A DNA stretch of 64,000 nt from Sepiola atlantica (GCA_963556195.1 OY744537.1:14285243-14349242); one strand, 5' to 3'. Positions 44,880 to 56,642 are shown, counted from the first letter of the stretch. Translations and numbers: made by a program. The notes: generated by a model not told the origin, from the sequence alone.

Positions 44880-46720
44880 GAGGTTTTGATATTCGAAAAA
44901 AACAATAAAATAAATAAATAAATAAATTTAAAAAATAAATAAAAACAATAAAAAATGAAAAATATGTATTTTCGTTAGAGAACTACTACTCGAATGATTG
45001 TGTATGTAAGAATACTGTCTCTACAGTTATCAAGGCCGAGGGCCACTCGAGGATAAGGATTAATTAGGTTTGGTTTGGTATGGTAGTTTTGTTTTACGGC
45101 ATATCAACCCTTTTTGGGGTTATTTAATGCCGAATCTGGTCTTGTTTTCTTCTCTTTTTTGTTTCTTTCCCCTTTTAATATCTGTTTCTATTTAACCCAT
45201 AGTTGGGACCCTAACAGGTACTACCACTCCGGGTCAGGGTGGACCTGGGAGCAATGGTAATTAAGAGGAGGCTCCACATTCCCCAAAGTCCGTAAGCCGG
45301 ATCTCACCATCGGATGTAGTTTAAGGTCATATCCAGGACCGGGAGTAGGGTAGGAAAAATAAAAATAAAAAAGGGGAGGGAGAAAGGGAGAGGGGCTGTT
45401 GTTTTTGTTTTTGGTTTTGTAGAACATAATTAAGTTTTACAAAAGAAAAAAAAAAAAAAAAAACAACAACAAAAAACGTCAATGTAGGTGAATTTCGTCT
45501 CAGGGAGCCACAGGGCAGCCTGATCTGGTATCACCAGAGGATTAATTAGATAGAATGATAGATAGTTGAAAGGTGAAGAACATGAGGATGATTACTGGGA
45601 TGAACTAAGTCTGGTTACTTGTGAGGATGCTATATAACAGAAATGTTTAATTTTTTATTTTCTAAACAAGCTAGAAGAATATTGAATGTAATTAATTTCG
45701 TAATAAAAGAACATTTTTTTTAAATAAATAAATCATTTATCATGTTGCAAATTATGAATAATAAGATTTAAATGTAAAAAGTTCATGACAATATTTTTCA
45801 ACCACCAAAATTTAAAAAGCCTATATTCGGAACCTCAAGGAGTTTCATCGGATGTCCTCCCGGCTTGGCAGGCCGAGAGCAAGCTCAAGGTGTTCCCTCG
45901 AATAATAACGATGGAGAGGCGCTCGTAGATCCAAGTCAATTCTTGAGCCAAGTCAATTCACGTGTGGTGCGTAATTAATAGGACAAGGCGGTTGAGGTAG
46001 TCTCATGTAACGGGGTCAATCGCTCCACTCGTCTCCACGGCGAATTACATTAAATTAACATTAGTTGATTTAAAAAAAAAAATATGATTAAATAAGAACT
46101 TCCGACAACGAGTCTCTCTTCTTATACTTACAGATCCATTTTACTAATGATACGCGTATAAAATGAATATAAATGTATCAATTAAACAGACTCATCACAC
46201 GACTCAGACACGTATAACGTCTGCATGATGACAACTGAAGATAAAGACCTGAAAGTTTAAAAAAAAAACATAGAACGAGTGATAACACGTGCGTTTCATT
46301 GTCATCGTCAGCCGCCAAACCAAGGTAGTAACACAGTTTTAGTGGTTATAAGGGTACTGCTATTCCTGGTGTAACCCTCAGCTTTTACCACCGGACAGAG
46401 TAAAAAAAAAAACCCAAAAAAACAACGTATGTTCACCTTTGCTGTTTTATGATGTCTTATTGAAACGCATTTAATTTGGTCATTGGCGACATTACGCGTT
46501 AAAACGATCGTCGCTGTATATCACGTAAACACGAGAAATGCTATTGTGTGCGCGCGTTTTATCGTTGGGTCACATAATTATAGTCTTGCTTACCATTTCT
46601 CAAGGGCACTGACGCTCAGCAATAATATTCTGAACACTGTGGGTGTAATCCTGATTCATAATCCGATTATTACATTTACATTCCCCGAGATGGGAATAGC
46701 GTTGTCCGCACTGGTATGCC
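44880..46720. other. Mixed repeats, no gene recognised
   Basis: A (AAAT)n-like patch lies near 44905-44960 and an A-rich tract near 45446. GGGACCCTAACAGGTACTACC near 45207 echoes GGAACCCTAACTGGTACTACC near 18934, so a dispersed repeat is present. Confidence 0.4.
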
Positions 46721-46723
46721 TTA

Positions 46724-46842
46724 TAGAAAGCGTAATCACGTTGGCACACCGGTTCTCGTTAGATCACCGAAGTTAAGCAACGTTCAGCCTGGTCAGTACC
46801 AGATGGGCGACAATTTGGAACTACCAAGCCCTGTATGTGGTA
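46724..46842 (+). pseudogene. 5S rRNA pseudogene or 5S-derived SINE head
   Basis: ATCACGTTGGCACACCGGTT, GATCACCGAAGTTAAGCAAC and GCCTGGTCAGTACCAGATGG follow the order and spacing of metazoan 5S rRNA. They include the internal promoter box region (AGTTAAGCAACG) and the GATGGG motif. The 5' and 3' ends have decayed. A-rich tracts downstream (46861-46890) suggest retroposition. Confidence 0.75.
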
Positions 46843-46899
46843 AGACAGCGAAACCCTCCTGCAAAAAAAAAAACTGAAAAAAAAAAACAACGTCGTCAT

Positions 46900-47330
46900 T
46901 ACCCTGATCGGGATATGCTGTGAACCGCTTGTTAATTTAATGTTCCCTAGAAACTTCCTTATTCGCACATGGTGATTTCTACACCAGATTCTAAGTACCA
47001 GTGTGCTTTAGGGGGTGGCACACCTTGTAATACGTTAAAATTTCTGACGCAATCACACATTCTAGTCGAGTACAAGTCCAACACGTTTTCGTTTAAAGAC
47101 GTCTGATGTGTAACATATTTCTCTTTACGTTACAGTTACCTGACGAGCATTCATTGCTTGCTATGAAGTTCATAGATTGAACATGAAATTGAGTTACGTT
47201 CTGTAGGTCTTCTTATTAGCGCAGATCATTTTATCAATGTATGCCTTATCATTGATTGTACACATCTGAGGAATCAACAACGACGTGTTACAATGTATTA
47301 CGTGTAATAAACGAAAGTTCTGACCGGTAA
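46900..47330. other. No feature recognised
   Basis: Unassigned sequence leading into the 70-bp array. Confidence 0.4.
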
Positions 47331-47337
47331 ACATAGT

Positions 47338-48890
47338 TAATAAACATTCAATGACATTCAATGAAGATAAAACACCGAAACACGCATTTATATTTTCAAA
47401 AACAATGTAGATCAATAAACATTGAATGACATGAAGATAAAACACCGAAACACGCATTTATATTTTCAAAAACAATGTAGATCAATAAACATTGAATGAC
47501 ATGAAGATAAAACACCGAAACACGCATTTATATTTTCAAAAACAATGTAGATCAATAAACATTGAATGACATGAAGATAAAACACCGAAACACGCATTTA
47601 TATTTTCAAAAACAATGTAGATCAATAAACATTGAATGACATGAAGATAAAACACCGAAACACGCATTTATATTTTCAAAAACAATGTAGATCAATAAAC
47701 ATTGAATGACATGAAGATAAAACACCGAAACACGCATTTATATTTTCAAAAACAATGTAGATCAATAAACATTGAATGACATGAAGATAAAACACCGAAA
47801 CACGCATTTATATTTTCAAAAACAATGTAGATCAATAAACATTGAATGACATGAAGATAAAACACCGAAACACGCATTTATATTTTCAAAAACAATGTAG
47901 ATCAATAAACATTGAATGACATGAAGATAAAACACCGAAACACGCATTTATATTTTCAAAAACAATGTAGATCAATAAACATTGAATGACATGAAGATAA
48001 AACACCGAAACACGCATTTATATTTTCAAAAACAATGTAGATCAATAAACATTGAATGACATGAAGATAAAACACCGAAACACGCATTTATATTTTCAAA
48101 AACAATGTAGATCAATAAACATTGAATGACATGAAGATAAAACACCGAAACACGCATTTATATTTTCAAAAACAATGTAGATCAATAAACATTGAATGAC
48201 ATGAAGATAAAACACCGAAACACGCATTTATATTTTCAAAAACAATGTAGATCAATAAACATTGAATGACATGAAGATAAAACACCGAAACACGCATTTA
48301 TATTTTCAAAAACAATGTAGATCAATAAACATTGAATGACATGAAGATAAAACACCGAAACACGCATTTATATTTTCAAAAACAATGTAGATCAATAAAC
48401 ATTGAATGACATGAAGATAAAACACCGAAACACGCATTTATATTTTCAAAAACAATGTAGATCAATAAACATTGAATGACATGAAGATAAAACACCGAAA
48501 CACGCATTTATATTTTCAAAAACAATGTAGATCAATAAACATTGAATGACATGAAGATAAAACACCGAAACACGCATTTATATTTTCAAAAACAATGTAG
48601 ATCAATAAACATTGAATGACATGAAGATAAAACACCGAAACACGCATTTATATTTTCAAAAACAATGTAGATCAATAAACATTGAATGACATGAAGATAA
48701 AACACCGAAACACGCATTTATATTTTCAAAAACAATGTAGATCAATAAACATTGAATGACATGAAGATAAAACACCGAAACACGCATTTATATTTTCAAA
48801 AACAATGTAGATCAATAAACATTGAATGACATGAAGATAAAACACCGAAACACGCATTTATATTTTCAAAAACAATGTAGATCAATAAAC
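47338..48890. repeat. 70-bp satellite, ~22 copies
   Basis: The unit contains AATAAACATTGAATGACATG, AAGATAAAACACCGAAACAC and GCATTTATATTTTCAAAAAC and recurs exactly every 70 bp from 47411 to 48881. The first copy is a variant with an extra ATTCAATGAC. The internal copies look identical. Confidence 0.97.
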
Positions 48891-49023
48891 ATCAACTGCA
48901 AATAAACAATTTAGTTGAGACCTTGATCTAACCTTCGCTGTAGTTTACAAAGAAATTTAATTTAATCTATTTCATATTTCATTAGAAGCTGTTTTGTTAG
49001 AATTCGTAATTGTGAAAATTAGT

Positions 49024-49080
49024 TGCATGGATACCCTATAGATACGGTCTGTGTGGCCGTATCTATAGGGTATCCATGCA
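49024..49080. other. Perfect 24-bp-arm hairpin
   Basis: TGCATGGATACCCTATAGAT then ACGG is followed by nine bases (TCTGTGTGG) and its exact reverse complement. Confidence 0.95.
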
Positions 49081-49130
49081 AACTATAAAGAGTTAATATG
49101 TTATATGTGTTATCTATATAATACGGGTAT

Positions 49131-49155
49131 TTATTATTATTATTATTATTATTAT
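49131..49155. repeat. (TTA)n microsatellite
   Basis: A short trinucleotide run. Confidence 0.9.
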
Positions 49156-49235
49156 CTATATGTTAATACGCTAAGGTGTCCGTACGTGTGTCACGCTCCT
49201 AAAGAATAAACAACAAATAAATTGGACGGAGTTGA

Positions 49236-49303
49236 CTTGGAATCGAAACCGTAACATCTAGCTGAAAAGCGGTGACTTTACCACTGAGCTAAAGAAATGA
49301 AGT
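49236..49303 (-). mobile_element. tRNA-like sequence or SINE head
   Basis: On the minus strand TTAGCTCAGTGG (49292-49281) is a perfect A box and GGTTTCGATTCC (49250-49239) a good B box, at tRNA spacing. The anticodon and acceptor stems do not close convincingly, so a SINE head or tRNA pseudogene is more likely than an active tRNA. Confidence 0.6.
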
Positions 49304-49445
49304 CGTTAAAACGATCAAAATTAACTTAATCAAACCATTAACTGACCCCGCTCGCTACTATCACTTCAGCATGGAAAGAGGAGAACATTGTGGGCCGGTT
49401 TCAGGCTTACGATATTTATTCATTTTCTTTTTAATATTTAAAATT

Positions 49446-49452
49446 TCTTCTT

Positions 49453-49530
<78 letters not shown>
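49446..49530. repeat. (TTC)n(TTA)n microsatellite
   Basis: A trinucleotide run changing from TTC to TTA. Confidence 0.97.
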
Positions 49531-49879
49531 ATATTAATACGATAGAGTGTGGGTTATTTATTTTGTGTGTCACGATCTGACACTCCTATTTAAGATTTGT
49601 TCCTGACAACGGGGGGGGGATGGTGCGAGTTAGAGGGGAGTTGCGACTAATGGTGACTCCTGAAGAGACATCTTTTGCCCTGGCAACCGAGTAATATAAA
49701 TAAATATATATACTTCCATCCCGTCATGCAAAGTTTTGTCGAGTAAAATATGTGCATATTTCTAGCCACCGGATAATATTATTAACAGTAAATTATACAG
49801 ATTGATGTAGAAAACACTGTGGAATTTGCACAGGGTCCCGTTATTAGTATTATCTTTTACATTTCCATATTTAATAGAT

Positions 49880-50621
49880 CTCTCTCGACCGACTTTTAGC
49901 GAACTCTATATGTCTAACATAGAACACAAAATATTAATAACATTATAAAACCCTCTATTTGCGTACGCTATGGCGATGATATTCTTATTCTAACTGATAA
50001 TTAGGAACAAATACACAAATTTCAGGACCATTTAAAGAAAAATTATATTCCTTGATGTTTTTATTGACATCTCTAATTATACGTTTAACAATTTTACTTA
50101 TAGAAAAAAACAACCAGCCTAAATTCTAGTCTTTAATATTTCAAGGGCGAATATTCCCGTCGCTACAAAATAGCTAAAATTGTTAAAACCTACTACACCA
50201 TGCAAAACTAATGTCCTCCACTAAAAAATACTATTCATTGAATTAAAAAATATAAAACAAGTCATTATTAATAACTAATTCTTTAATTCTATCGTTGATG
50301 AACAAATGAATTTAATAATTAAAAAATTAAAAAAACACTACAAATAATAAAAATATCCAACATCACATCTCAAACTATATTAAAATATACTACTGTAATC
50401 AAATGCCATTAAACTTTATATTAGAAGAAAAAAGCCTAGAAAAATATTCTACACAGATACATATCCCTAACTGACAATAATAATAAAATTAGACTCATTA
50501 TTTATTATAAGAAATTTAAGACCCCAACTCTTATAGCAAATAAAACTTCTCCCCAACCCTAAAAACATTAGACTCAATACTATTTATAAGTTCAATTGCT
50601 CTTTGGGAGAATGTAGCTCAC

Positions 50622-50707
<86 letters not shown>

Positions 50708-50970
50708 GCTAATAGCTACATTGGCTTTACAACCACTACCCTATCCACCCGTCATAACATGCATCTTGTAAACTCTAGCTTAATTTATTAACATCTAAAA
50801 CACATAACTGCCACCCTCCGATTTAAGACGAATTCTAGTTAATAATAATAATATAATACATTCCGAAACCAATTAAAAAAAATAAAAAAATACTCGAAGC
50901 TATCTTCATTAAAACCAAGCAACCTACAATTAATAACAGTATGTATGAAACCAGTAACGACATTGTATAT
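49880..50970 (+). pseudogene. Second Penelope-like RT plus GIY-YIG, broken
   Basis: SELYMSNIEHKIL is followed, after small frameshifts, by SICVRYGDDILILTDN (box at 49963-49992, YGDD where YVDD is usual). Then come LDVFIDISNYTFN and YKFNCPLGECSSH. An Asn run encoded by (AAT)n follows at 50622-50706. After it come SYIGFTTTTLSTRHNMHLVN and IFIKTKQPTINNSMYETSND. YIG-x-T-x(n)-LS-R is the GIY-YIG core and IFIK..QPTIN the conserved Glu-less tail region. Many stops. It is a different lineage from the 11.7-kb PLE. Confidence 0.85.
50622..50706. repeat. (AAT)n inside the GIY-YIG reading frame
   Basis: About 28 AAT units sit between the CPLGEC segment and SYIGF. They keep frame and read as poly-Asn. 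Confidence 0.97.
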
Positions 50971-51159
50971 TGCTTAACGTAATACAATTTTATTCTGTGA
51001 CGCAAATTGTGGCTTCACGGAATTGAAATTGTGTACGTATTTTCTGGAACGGTGTGAGAACGTTCTCTTGGCGTTTAACTGACATCACGTGTCAATTTCT
51101 CAGCAACCTTTTGAAATTCTCTTCTTTTCCCCAGCTTTTTCGTTCATTTGCTTTTTTAT

Positions 51160-51345
51160 TTGATGATTATTCGACGAAGAATCGAAAACGTTCGTGATAC
51201 ATATGAAACATACATTCATTTTTAAAAATTTAAACACACAAAAAAAATCATTAGAAAAATTGAAAAAATAACAAAAACGTAAAGAATTTTGTTATTTTTA
51301 ACAATGTTGGCTTAAATAAAAAAAATCTGCCCAAATACGCATACA
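51160..51345 (+). mobile_element. Penelope-like pseudo-LTR/5' region downstream of the PLE
   Basis: TTGATGATTATTCGACGAAG then AATCGAAAACGTTCG resembles a decayed hammerhead core (TTGATGA, a stem, GAAA, ACGT, UC). The following sequence, TTTTGTTATTTTTAACAATG through CTGCCCAAATACGCA, is related to 40286-40341. It runs straight into (TA)n at 51346. Confidence 0.4.
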
Positions 51346-51346
51346 T

Positions 51347-51370
<24 letters not shown>
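51346..51370. repeat. (TA)n microsatellite
   Basis: A short TA run. Confidence 0.9.
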
Positions 51371-51378
<8 letters not shown>

Positions 51379-51481
51379 TTATAATATTAATGCTCTATCC
51401 AGTATATTGAGCTTCAGTTTTTTATCCGGATGTTTTCACTAATTATAAGATATTAGTTGACGCTTATATCTTTTGTTAGAT

Positions 51482-51486
<5 letters not shown>
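51370..51486 (+). repeat. Dispersed repeat, partner of 17237-17350
   Basis: Near-identical over about 115 bp. Bounded by (TA)n on both sides. Confidence 0.9.

Positions 51487-51557
<71 letters not shown>
51485..51557. repeat. (TA)n(GA)n microsatellite
   Basis: TA run then GA run. Confidence 0.95.
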
Positions 51558-51558
<1 letters not shown>

Positions 51559-51918
51559 CAGCATCTTCTCTTGCATGCAAGTATTCTTGAATATAACAGA
51601 CAACTTACGTCTGGATATCCTTTGGTATTAACTTTAATACCAGTAATAATATACTAAAATGTCTATAATGATAACTATAGTATCGTACTTATTACATAAT
51701 TCCCGCCCAAACCATCTATAATACTAACACATGGTCTGTACCTGATTAACATCATCCCCCTGAAGATAGACCCGGATGGGTCTGAAAGTACTTGGGAGAC
51801 AAATCAAAACTATGGCAGATTCATCGGCCAATCCCCCCATCCTCGAAACTAACATTCTGATTCGGACTATTGAAAGGATCTACCAAAGGATATCCAGACA
51901 TAATTTGTCTGTTATATT

Positions 51919-51924
<6 letters not shown>
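51558..51924. mobile_element. Foldback with a Penelope-like 5' fragment
   Basis: GAATATAACAGACAACTTAC then GTCTGGATATCC (about 51578-51608) is inverted at 51884-51922. Between them a hammerhead-like core lies at 51757-51796: CTGAAGA, perfect AGACCC/GGGTCT stem, GAAA, palindrome GTAC, UU, and CCC pairing with GGG as stem I. An open frame (GLKVLGRQIKTMADSSANPP) follows, as at 40.1 kb. (GA)n and (TA)n border it. Confidence 0.5.

Positions 51925-51976
<52 letters not shown>
51924..51976. repeat. (TA)n microsatellite
   Basis: A TA run starting directly after TATATTCAACAA. Confidence 0.95.
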
Positions 51977-51979
<3 letters not shown>

Positions 51980-53290
51980 TATAGTGTATTCCAATGACCA
52001 AAGGAACAATCAATCCGTAATCACACCTTTCATCTGTTTTTTAATTCTTCATATATCGTTGAACGACCACGACCATACTTTTCTTCTGTCCTTTCAATCT
52101 CTTCATTGTCATATATCAGCGAAAACATGTAATTCCTCTTCGTCTCACAGACAAACAACATTTTTTTAATATGTTTACACTGTATTTTTAAATTTCTTTT
52201 TGTTTACTTTTCCCAAATTCAATGCTTTTTCTACATTTACATACTTTAGAGTAATACAGTATTTATCTTAACTTTCTGTAACAATACGACAACCACCTCA
52301 ATCCAAACACATGGGGAAAGAGGAGGGAAAAAGCTTTTGATAATGGTAGCTGCAAGTCAAAATACAGGAAAAAATGCAGAAAAAAACTTACATGAGAAAT
52401 GATGACAAAATCCAGACCCCCTCCCAAAGAACTTATTTCAAAAAGTTGAAACGATATGTCTAACCGTCCCTTACACCCGAATTCAACTGATCTAGCAACA
52501 AGCCACCCCCCGACTGAAAAGCAAAATACCCCAATGTGAAAGACCTCACACAAAAAAAAAACACAAAAAAATCGATGGATAAATTATTAATACTAATATA
52601 AAAGAAATAATAATTATAAAAATATTTTTAGTGTTAATAATTTATCGGTATTTTTCACGTTTAATTGTGCAGACCGATCAAGCCTTAAATGTTACAGACC
52701 AACAAAACTGATATTTAAACTAAAACTTGACAGACCAAAGTAAAACGCATTTTGTTCAGTATTTTTAAAACACGTGAGTCAATCCAAACCCACATTTTAC
52801 ACACATATTCACAATCAGCGAATGGATTTCCATAAAGCTTGACTGCTTAGCTCTTCAAATATTAAGCTTGACTGCGTAGCTCTTCAAATATTAACCATCA
52901 TTAAAAATAAAAAAGCGCCACAGACCGACATACTGACCCAGCTATCGACCGACAAAACCTGTCACTCAAAGATATACAAGGACGCGTCGAAAACATACTC
53001 TAACAATTCGATATCGATTTTCAATTGCCAATATACCCTAAAATCTGACTCCAGAGCCGTTAATAAGGAACGTGCCCTTAATCCTAATCCCGAAGATTCG
53101 TTAATCTGGAGCTTATAATATTTGTTTGTTTGTTTGTTTGTTTGTTCGTGTTTAATGGTTTTTCAACCATCATAGGTGATTTTGTTTAGTTTTTACATTT
53201 TGGCATGAATCTTGCTTCTTTTAAGTTGTTTAAGATATTATTTGTGCCATTCTTTTGAAAGAGACATTTTCAAATTGTTAGCTTGGTAAC
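51980..53290. other. No gene; scattered satellite relics
   Basis: GTTACAGACCAACAAAACTG and CTTGACAGACCAAAG near 52690-52740 are diverged 36-bp satellite units. TAAGCTTGACTGCTTAGCTC then TTCAAATAT near 52835 is duplicated in tandem. (TTTG)n lies near 53122-53145. Confidence 0.5.
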
Positions 53291-53299
53291 AAGATAATT

Positions 53300-53754
53300 A
53301 ACATTTCGACGGAGGTTAATTGGTATTTGTTTCCAACATTTCGACGGAGGTTAATTGGTATTTGTTTCCAACATTTCGACGGAGGTTAATTGGTATTTGT
53401 TTCCAACATTTCGACGGAGGTTAATTGGTATTTGTTTCCAACATTTCGACGGAGGTTAATTGGTATTTGTTTCCAACATTTCGACGGAGGTTAATTGGTA
53501 TTTGTTTCCAACATTTCGACGGAGGTTAATTGGTATTTGTTTCCAACATTTCGACGGAGGTTAATTGGTATTTGTTTCCAACATTTCGACGGAGGTTAAT
53601 TGGTATTTGTTTCCAACATTTCGACGGAGGTTAATTGGTATTTGTTTCCAACATTTCGACGGAGGTTAATTGGTATTTGTTTCCAACATTTCGACGGAGG
53701 TTAATTGGTATTTGTTTCCAACATTTCGACGGAGGTTAATTGGTATTTGTTTCC
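53300..53754. repeat. 35-bp satellite, exactly 13 copies
   Basis: AACATTTCGACGGAGGTTAA then TTGGTATTTGTTTCC repeats without visible change. Its sequence is unrelated to the 5.65-kb array although the unit length is the same. Confidence 0.97.
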
Positions 53755-53759
53755 CGCTA

Positions 53760-54340
53760 GATGTTATTTTGTTAATACTGGATTAAAAAAAAATGCATAT
53801 GTTTGTACAAATTAGTTTCTTTAATAACCCTTATTATTTAGAAAAAAGGCTATATTTTAAAATAATGTTTTTATATTTGCGACTTTTTGATATTTGCTGC
53901 GTATGTAAGCATATGTTTGCATTGTATTAACATAGGTGTTATTGTTGGTCCTTGATTGCAATGGTAACACATCTTCTCCAAGCAGATGTATGTAAGTCAG
54001 TCTTGTGTGGTCGATACGTATACGTGGTAATACACGGTTTCTTCCCTTCGATTGTTTATCATGTTTGTTTTTTTCTGTTCTGGTTATAGCTTGATGTTCA
54101 TAAAATTTGTTTTGAGAACAAATGTTCCATATTGGTTGCTATTTTAATGTTATGGATTCTTTGATTTTCCTTTTAAAATCTGTATATTTTATATCCGTAT
54201 TAAGGGCTTTTTGGCGCCTATAAGCAGACTCCATGAATTGTAATATTGATGCACTCACTATACATAAATATGTTTATTATTGCTTGTCTTTTGCTTCATA
54301 ATTGTCGACAGTGCCTTTTATTTTTCATGTTTTTTACTTC
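53760..54340. other. No feature recognised
   Basis: AT-rich. ATTCATCCTTGA-like words only. Confidence 0.4.
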
Positions 54341-54342
54341 TA

Positions 54343-54722
54343 CGGAGTGATTCATAAGTTACTTCACTTAGCTATCTAAATGTCATTTACAATTGAAGAG
54401 CGAATTTTTATTGTTATTCATATGGCCAAATTTGATGAATCTCCCACACTTGCTGAAAGGCAATGGAAACGTGATGTGAACAGAAAGCCTCCTTCCTTCG
54501 CACAACACCATAATCAATCAAATATGCTACAAAGAGTCGTAAATTCTTTGCAAAAAAGAATGGAGCTATGCACGCAGAACGAAGGTGGAAATTTTGAAAA
54601 TCTGCTGTAATTTTAAACTCCCATAAATGAATTTGTTGAATAAACTTTCTGTTTTGTATTACCGTATTTTTTAACTTTAGAATTTCAAAAATAAATAGCT
54701 AAGTGACTTATGAATCACCCTG
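54343..54722 (+). mobile_element. Internally deleted mariner-like element with fused ORF
   Basis: The ends AGTGATTCATAAGTTACTTC and GTGACTTATGAATCACCCTG are inverted repeats. The ORF 54380-54610 joins an N-terminal helix-turn-helix piece (MSFTIEERIFIVIHMAKFDE then SPTLAERQWKRDVNRKPPS) directly to a transposase tail (MLQRVVNSLQKRMELCTQNE then GGNFENLL). It lacks the whole catalytic domain. AATAAA-type signals follow. It is non-autonomous. Confidence 0.85.
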
Positions 54723-54883
54723 TATAATTCATAAGTTAAAAGTTGTGAATAAAGGAAATGAACCAAACAACGATATTACGATACATAATTAATACCACCA
54801 TTTGTTTCTTCGTAAAACTTTACCTGTACAAAGGTGTATTGTTTTGAATTGTACACAGATAGATAGAAAGATAGAAGAAAGAG

Positions 54884-54955
54884 AGAGAGAGAGAGGGGGG
54901 GAATGAGAGAGAGAGAGAGGCGGAGGGAGAGAGAGAGAGAGAGGGAAGGAGAAAC
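54884..54955. repeat. (GA)n microsatellite
   Basis: Imperfect GA run. Confidence 0.95.
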
Positions 54956-54959
54956 AGAG

Positions 54960-55969
54960 ACACAACAAAACCATTGTAAATTCTATAACCTTTCATTTTC
55001 AAAGTGTTCATCCATCCATAAGATAAAAAATCAAGAATTCACCCATCCATAACTCGAAAACAAGAAACAATAATAATAAAAAAAAATAATCATTCATTTT
55101 AGTGACTTTGATTCATGAGATAACCCAGCTCGGTAATTATAATTATAATTTGAAATTTAGAGAAAACAACAACAAAAAAAACGAACATAAACAAAAAAAA
55201 TAAAATAGCAAAACAAAACAAAACACATAACCCCACAAAATCCATATTTGTTAAGATCCGTCATGCAAATCGTCCATTGATGAATGATGCTCACAGTAAT
55301 TCCTGAGAACTGATTATTTGCCAGGATTTAGCATGATTTCCATACAGCATATTTTATACTACTAAGCAAGCTTGAAGTGGTGTAAGGGTTCATTGTACAC
55401 CAGACAGTTCTTTAGATCCATACGTGAAGTATAATACTTTACCTCTACCTAAAAACTTTAATAATATAAAGAAAGTGCTTTCTAATTGACAGTTAAATTT
55501 CAAATAACCGCGGAGTTGTAATTATTTACATCTTCTCTAACTGTTTTGTTTTTGTTAAGTTTAGTATATAAGCTAAAAGTGAATCTGCTGGTTTATTTAA
55601 CAAAAACAGCGCAAGACGTAAGTAAGAATAATGAATAGGCTTATACTCTATCAGTATCTTAATTCCAAATGAAACTTTGCCTTCGTTTATAAACAAAAGA
55701 ATGTAAAAATCATGAACTCTGATTCATACTAATAGATTGAAAGTATTCCCCTTTTCTTTCTGATTTTTTTCTTTAGTTATTTATTAAGTAATGTCTCATA
55801 CTACAAACTGCCAGACCGGATTAAATATACTTTAAAATAAATTCTGGTGAAATAATTTAGCTTATGGCAAATAATATGGTACTACTATAACAAATTAATA
55901 ATGGTTAGTTAGAATCAGACATCGAGTTGTCAGCTAAATGCTATTTAAATCCCAGTTTTAAAATCCGGT

Positions 55970-55970
<1 letters not shown>
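54960..55970. other. AT-rich, nothing recognised
   Basis: No coding signal. Confidence 0.5.

Positions 55971-55974
<4 letters not shown>

Positions 55975-56054
<80 letters not shown>
55975..56054. repeat. (TA)n microsatellite
   Basis: Left border of the 56.1-kb hammerhead segment. Confidence 0.97.
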
Positions 56055-56055
<1 letters not shown>

Positions 56056-56128
56056 GATTGGCTAAGTGAACAACAAAGAATCTAGCTGTGTATATAAAAA
56101 CACCCGGCAAAACTAACCCCATGCACTT

Positions 56129-56182
56129 TAGCCTGAAGATTCTCCCCTTTGGAATGAAATGCGGGAGCCTCTGTGTAGCTTA
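56129..56182 (+). ncRNA. Hammerhead ribozyme candidate
   Basis: CTGAAGA (56133-56139), a stem II of TTC/GAA with a long loop, GAAA (56156-56159), a wobble-rich stem III (TGCGG-GAGCCT-CTGTG), cleavage step UA (56176-56177) and stem I AGC with GCT. It is a sister of the better paired 57.06-kb copy. The segment 56055-56211 lies between (TA)n arrays. Confidence 0.5.
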
Positions 56183-56208
56183 ATTTCCATAAATATTTTT
56201 TTATAGCT

Positions 56209-56211
<3 letters not shown>

Positions 56212-56297
<86 letters not shown>
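56212..56297. repeat. (TA)n microsatellite
   Basis: A TA run abutting a PLE-like fragment on its right. Confidence 0.97.
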
Positions 56298-56298
<1 letters not shown>

Positions 56299-56572
56299 AT
56301 GTATAGTTCGGCAGCAAGTCGTTTTTTATGCAAGCTTTATTAAAAACCACGGAGTTCTCTCTCTTCACGATCTTTCTTGTCAATTTCCCGACGCGGCGAG
56401 CGATTCTTCGGGTTTCGGTTGTTAATTGGTGGAGTATGGCACCACACGTTGTGTCGTGAGCCATTATTCTAGCGCTTTCGGTCTTTCGATCGTCTTCAGG
56501 AGGCTGTGTCTTATTGTTACTAAGAGCCGTATTTACAGTTTTATTATTAATTATATAGCTATTAATGTACAT
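56297..56572 (-). mobile_element. Penelope-like 5' fragment ending in (TA)n
   Basis: The minus strand reads MAHDTTCGAILHQLTTETRR, VGKLTRKIVKRENSVVFNKA and [11 protein letters not shown] and then enters (TA)n, the same end point as at 40341. Upstream lies CTGAAGACGATCG, then GAAA, the palindrome GCGC and UA, a hammerhead-like string with a poor stem II. I infer the first ~55 residues of a PLE ORF. Confidence 0.5.
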
Positions 56573-56578
56573 ATGTAT

Positions 56579-56600
56579 ACATATATATATGTATATATAT

Positions 56601-56642
<42 letters not shown>

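Noticed and set aside
44873..44905. Hammerhead at CTGATGAGGTTTTGATATTCGAAA
   Set aside because: Core words are present but stem II is only one or two pairs and no stem I or III can be drawn.
46483..46776. 97-codon ORF starting MATLRVKTIV
   Set aside because: It runs into the 5S-like sequence and has no recognisable domain; a chance frame.
47194..47457. 87-codon minus-strand ORF as a gene
   Set aside because: Its N-terminal half is translated 70-bp satellite.
49236..49303. Functional tRNA gene
   Set aside because: A and B boxes are good, but the acceptor and anticodon stems do not pair, so it is called a tRNA-like SINE head or pseudogene.
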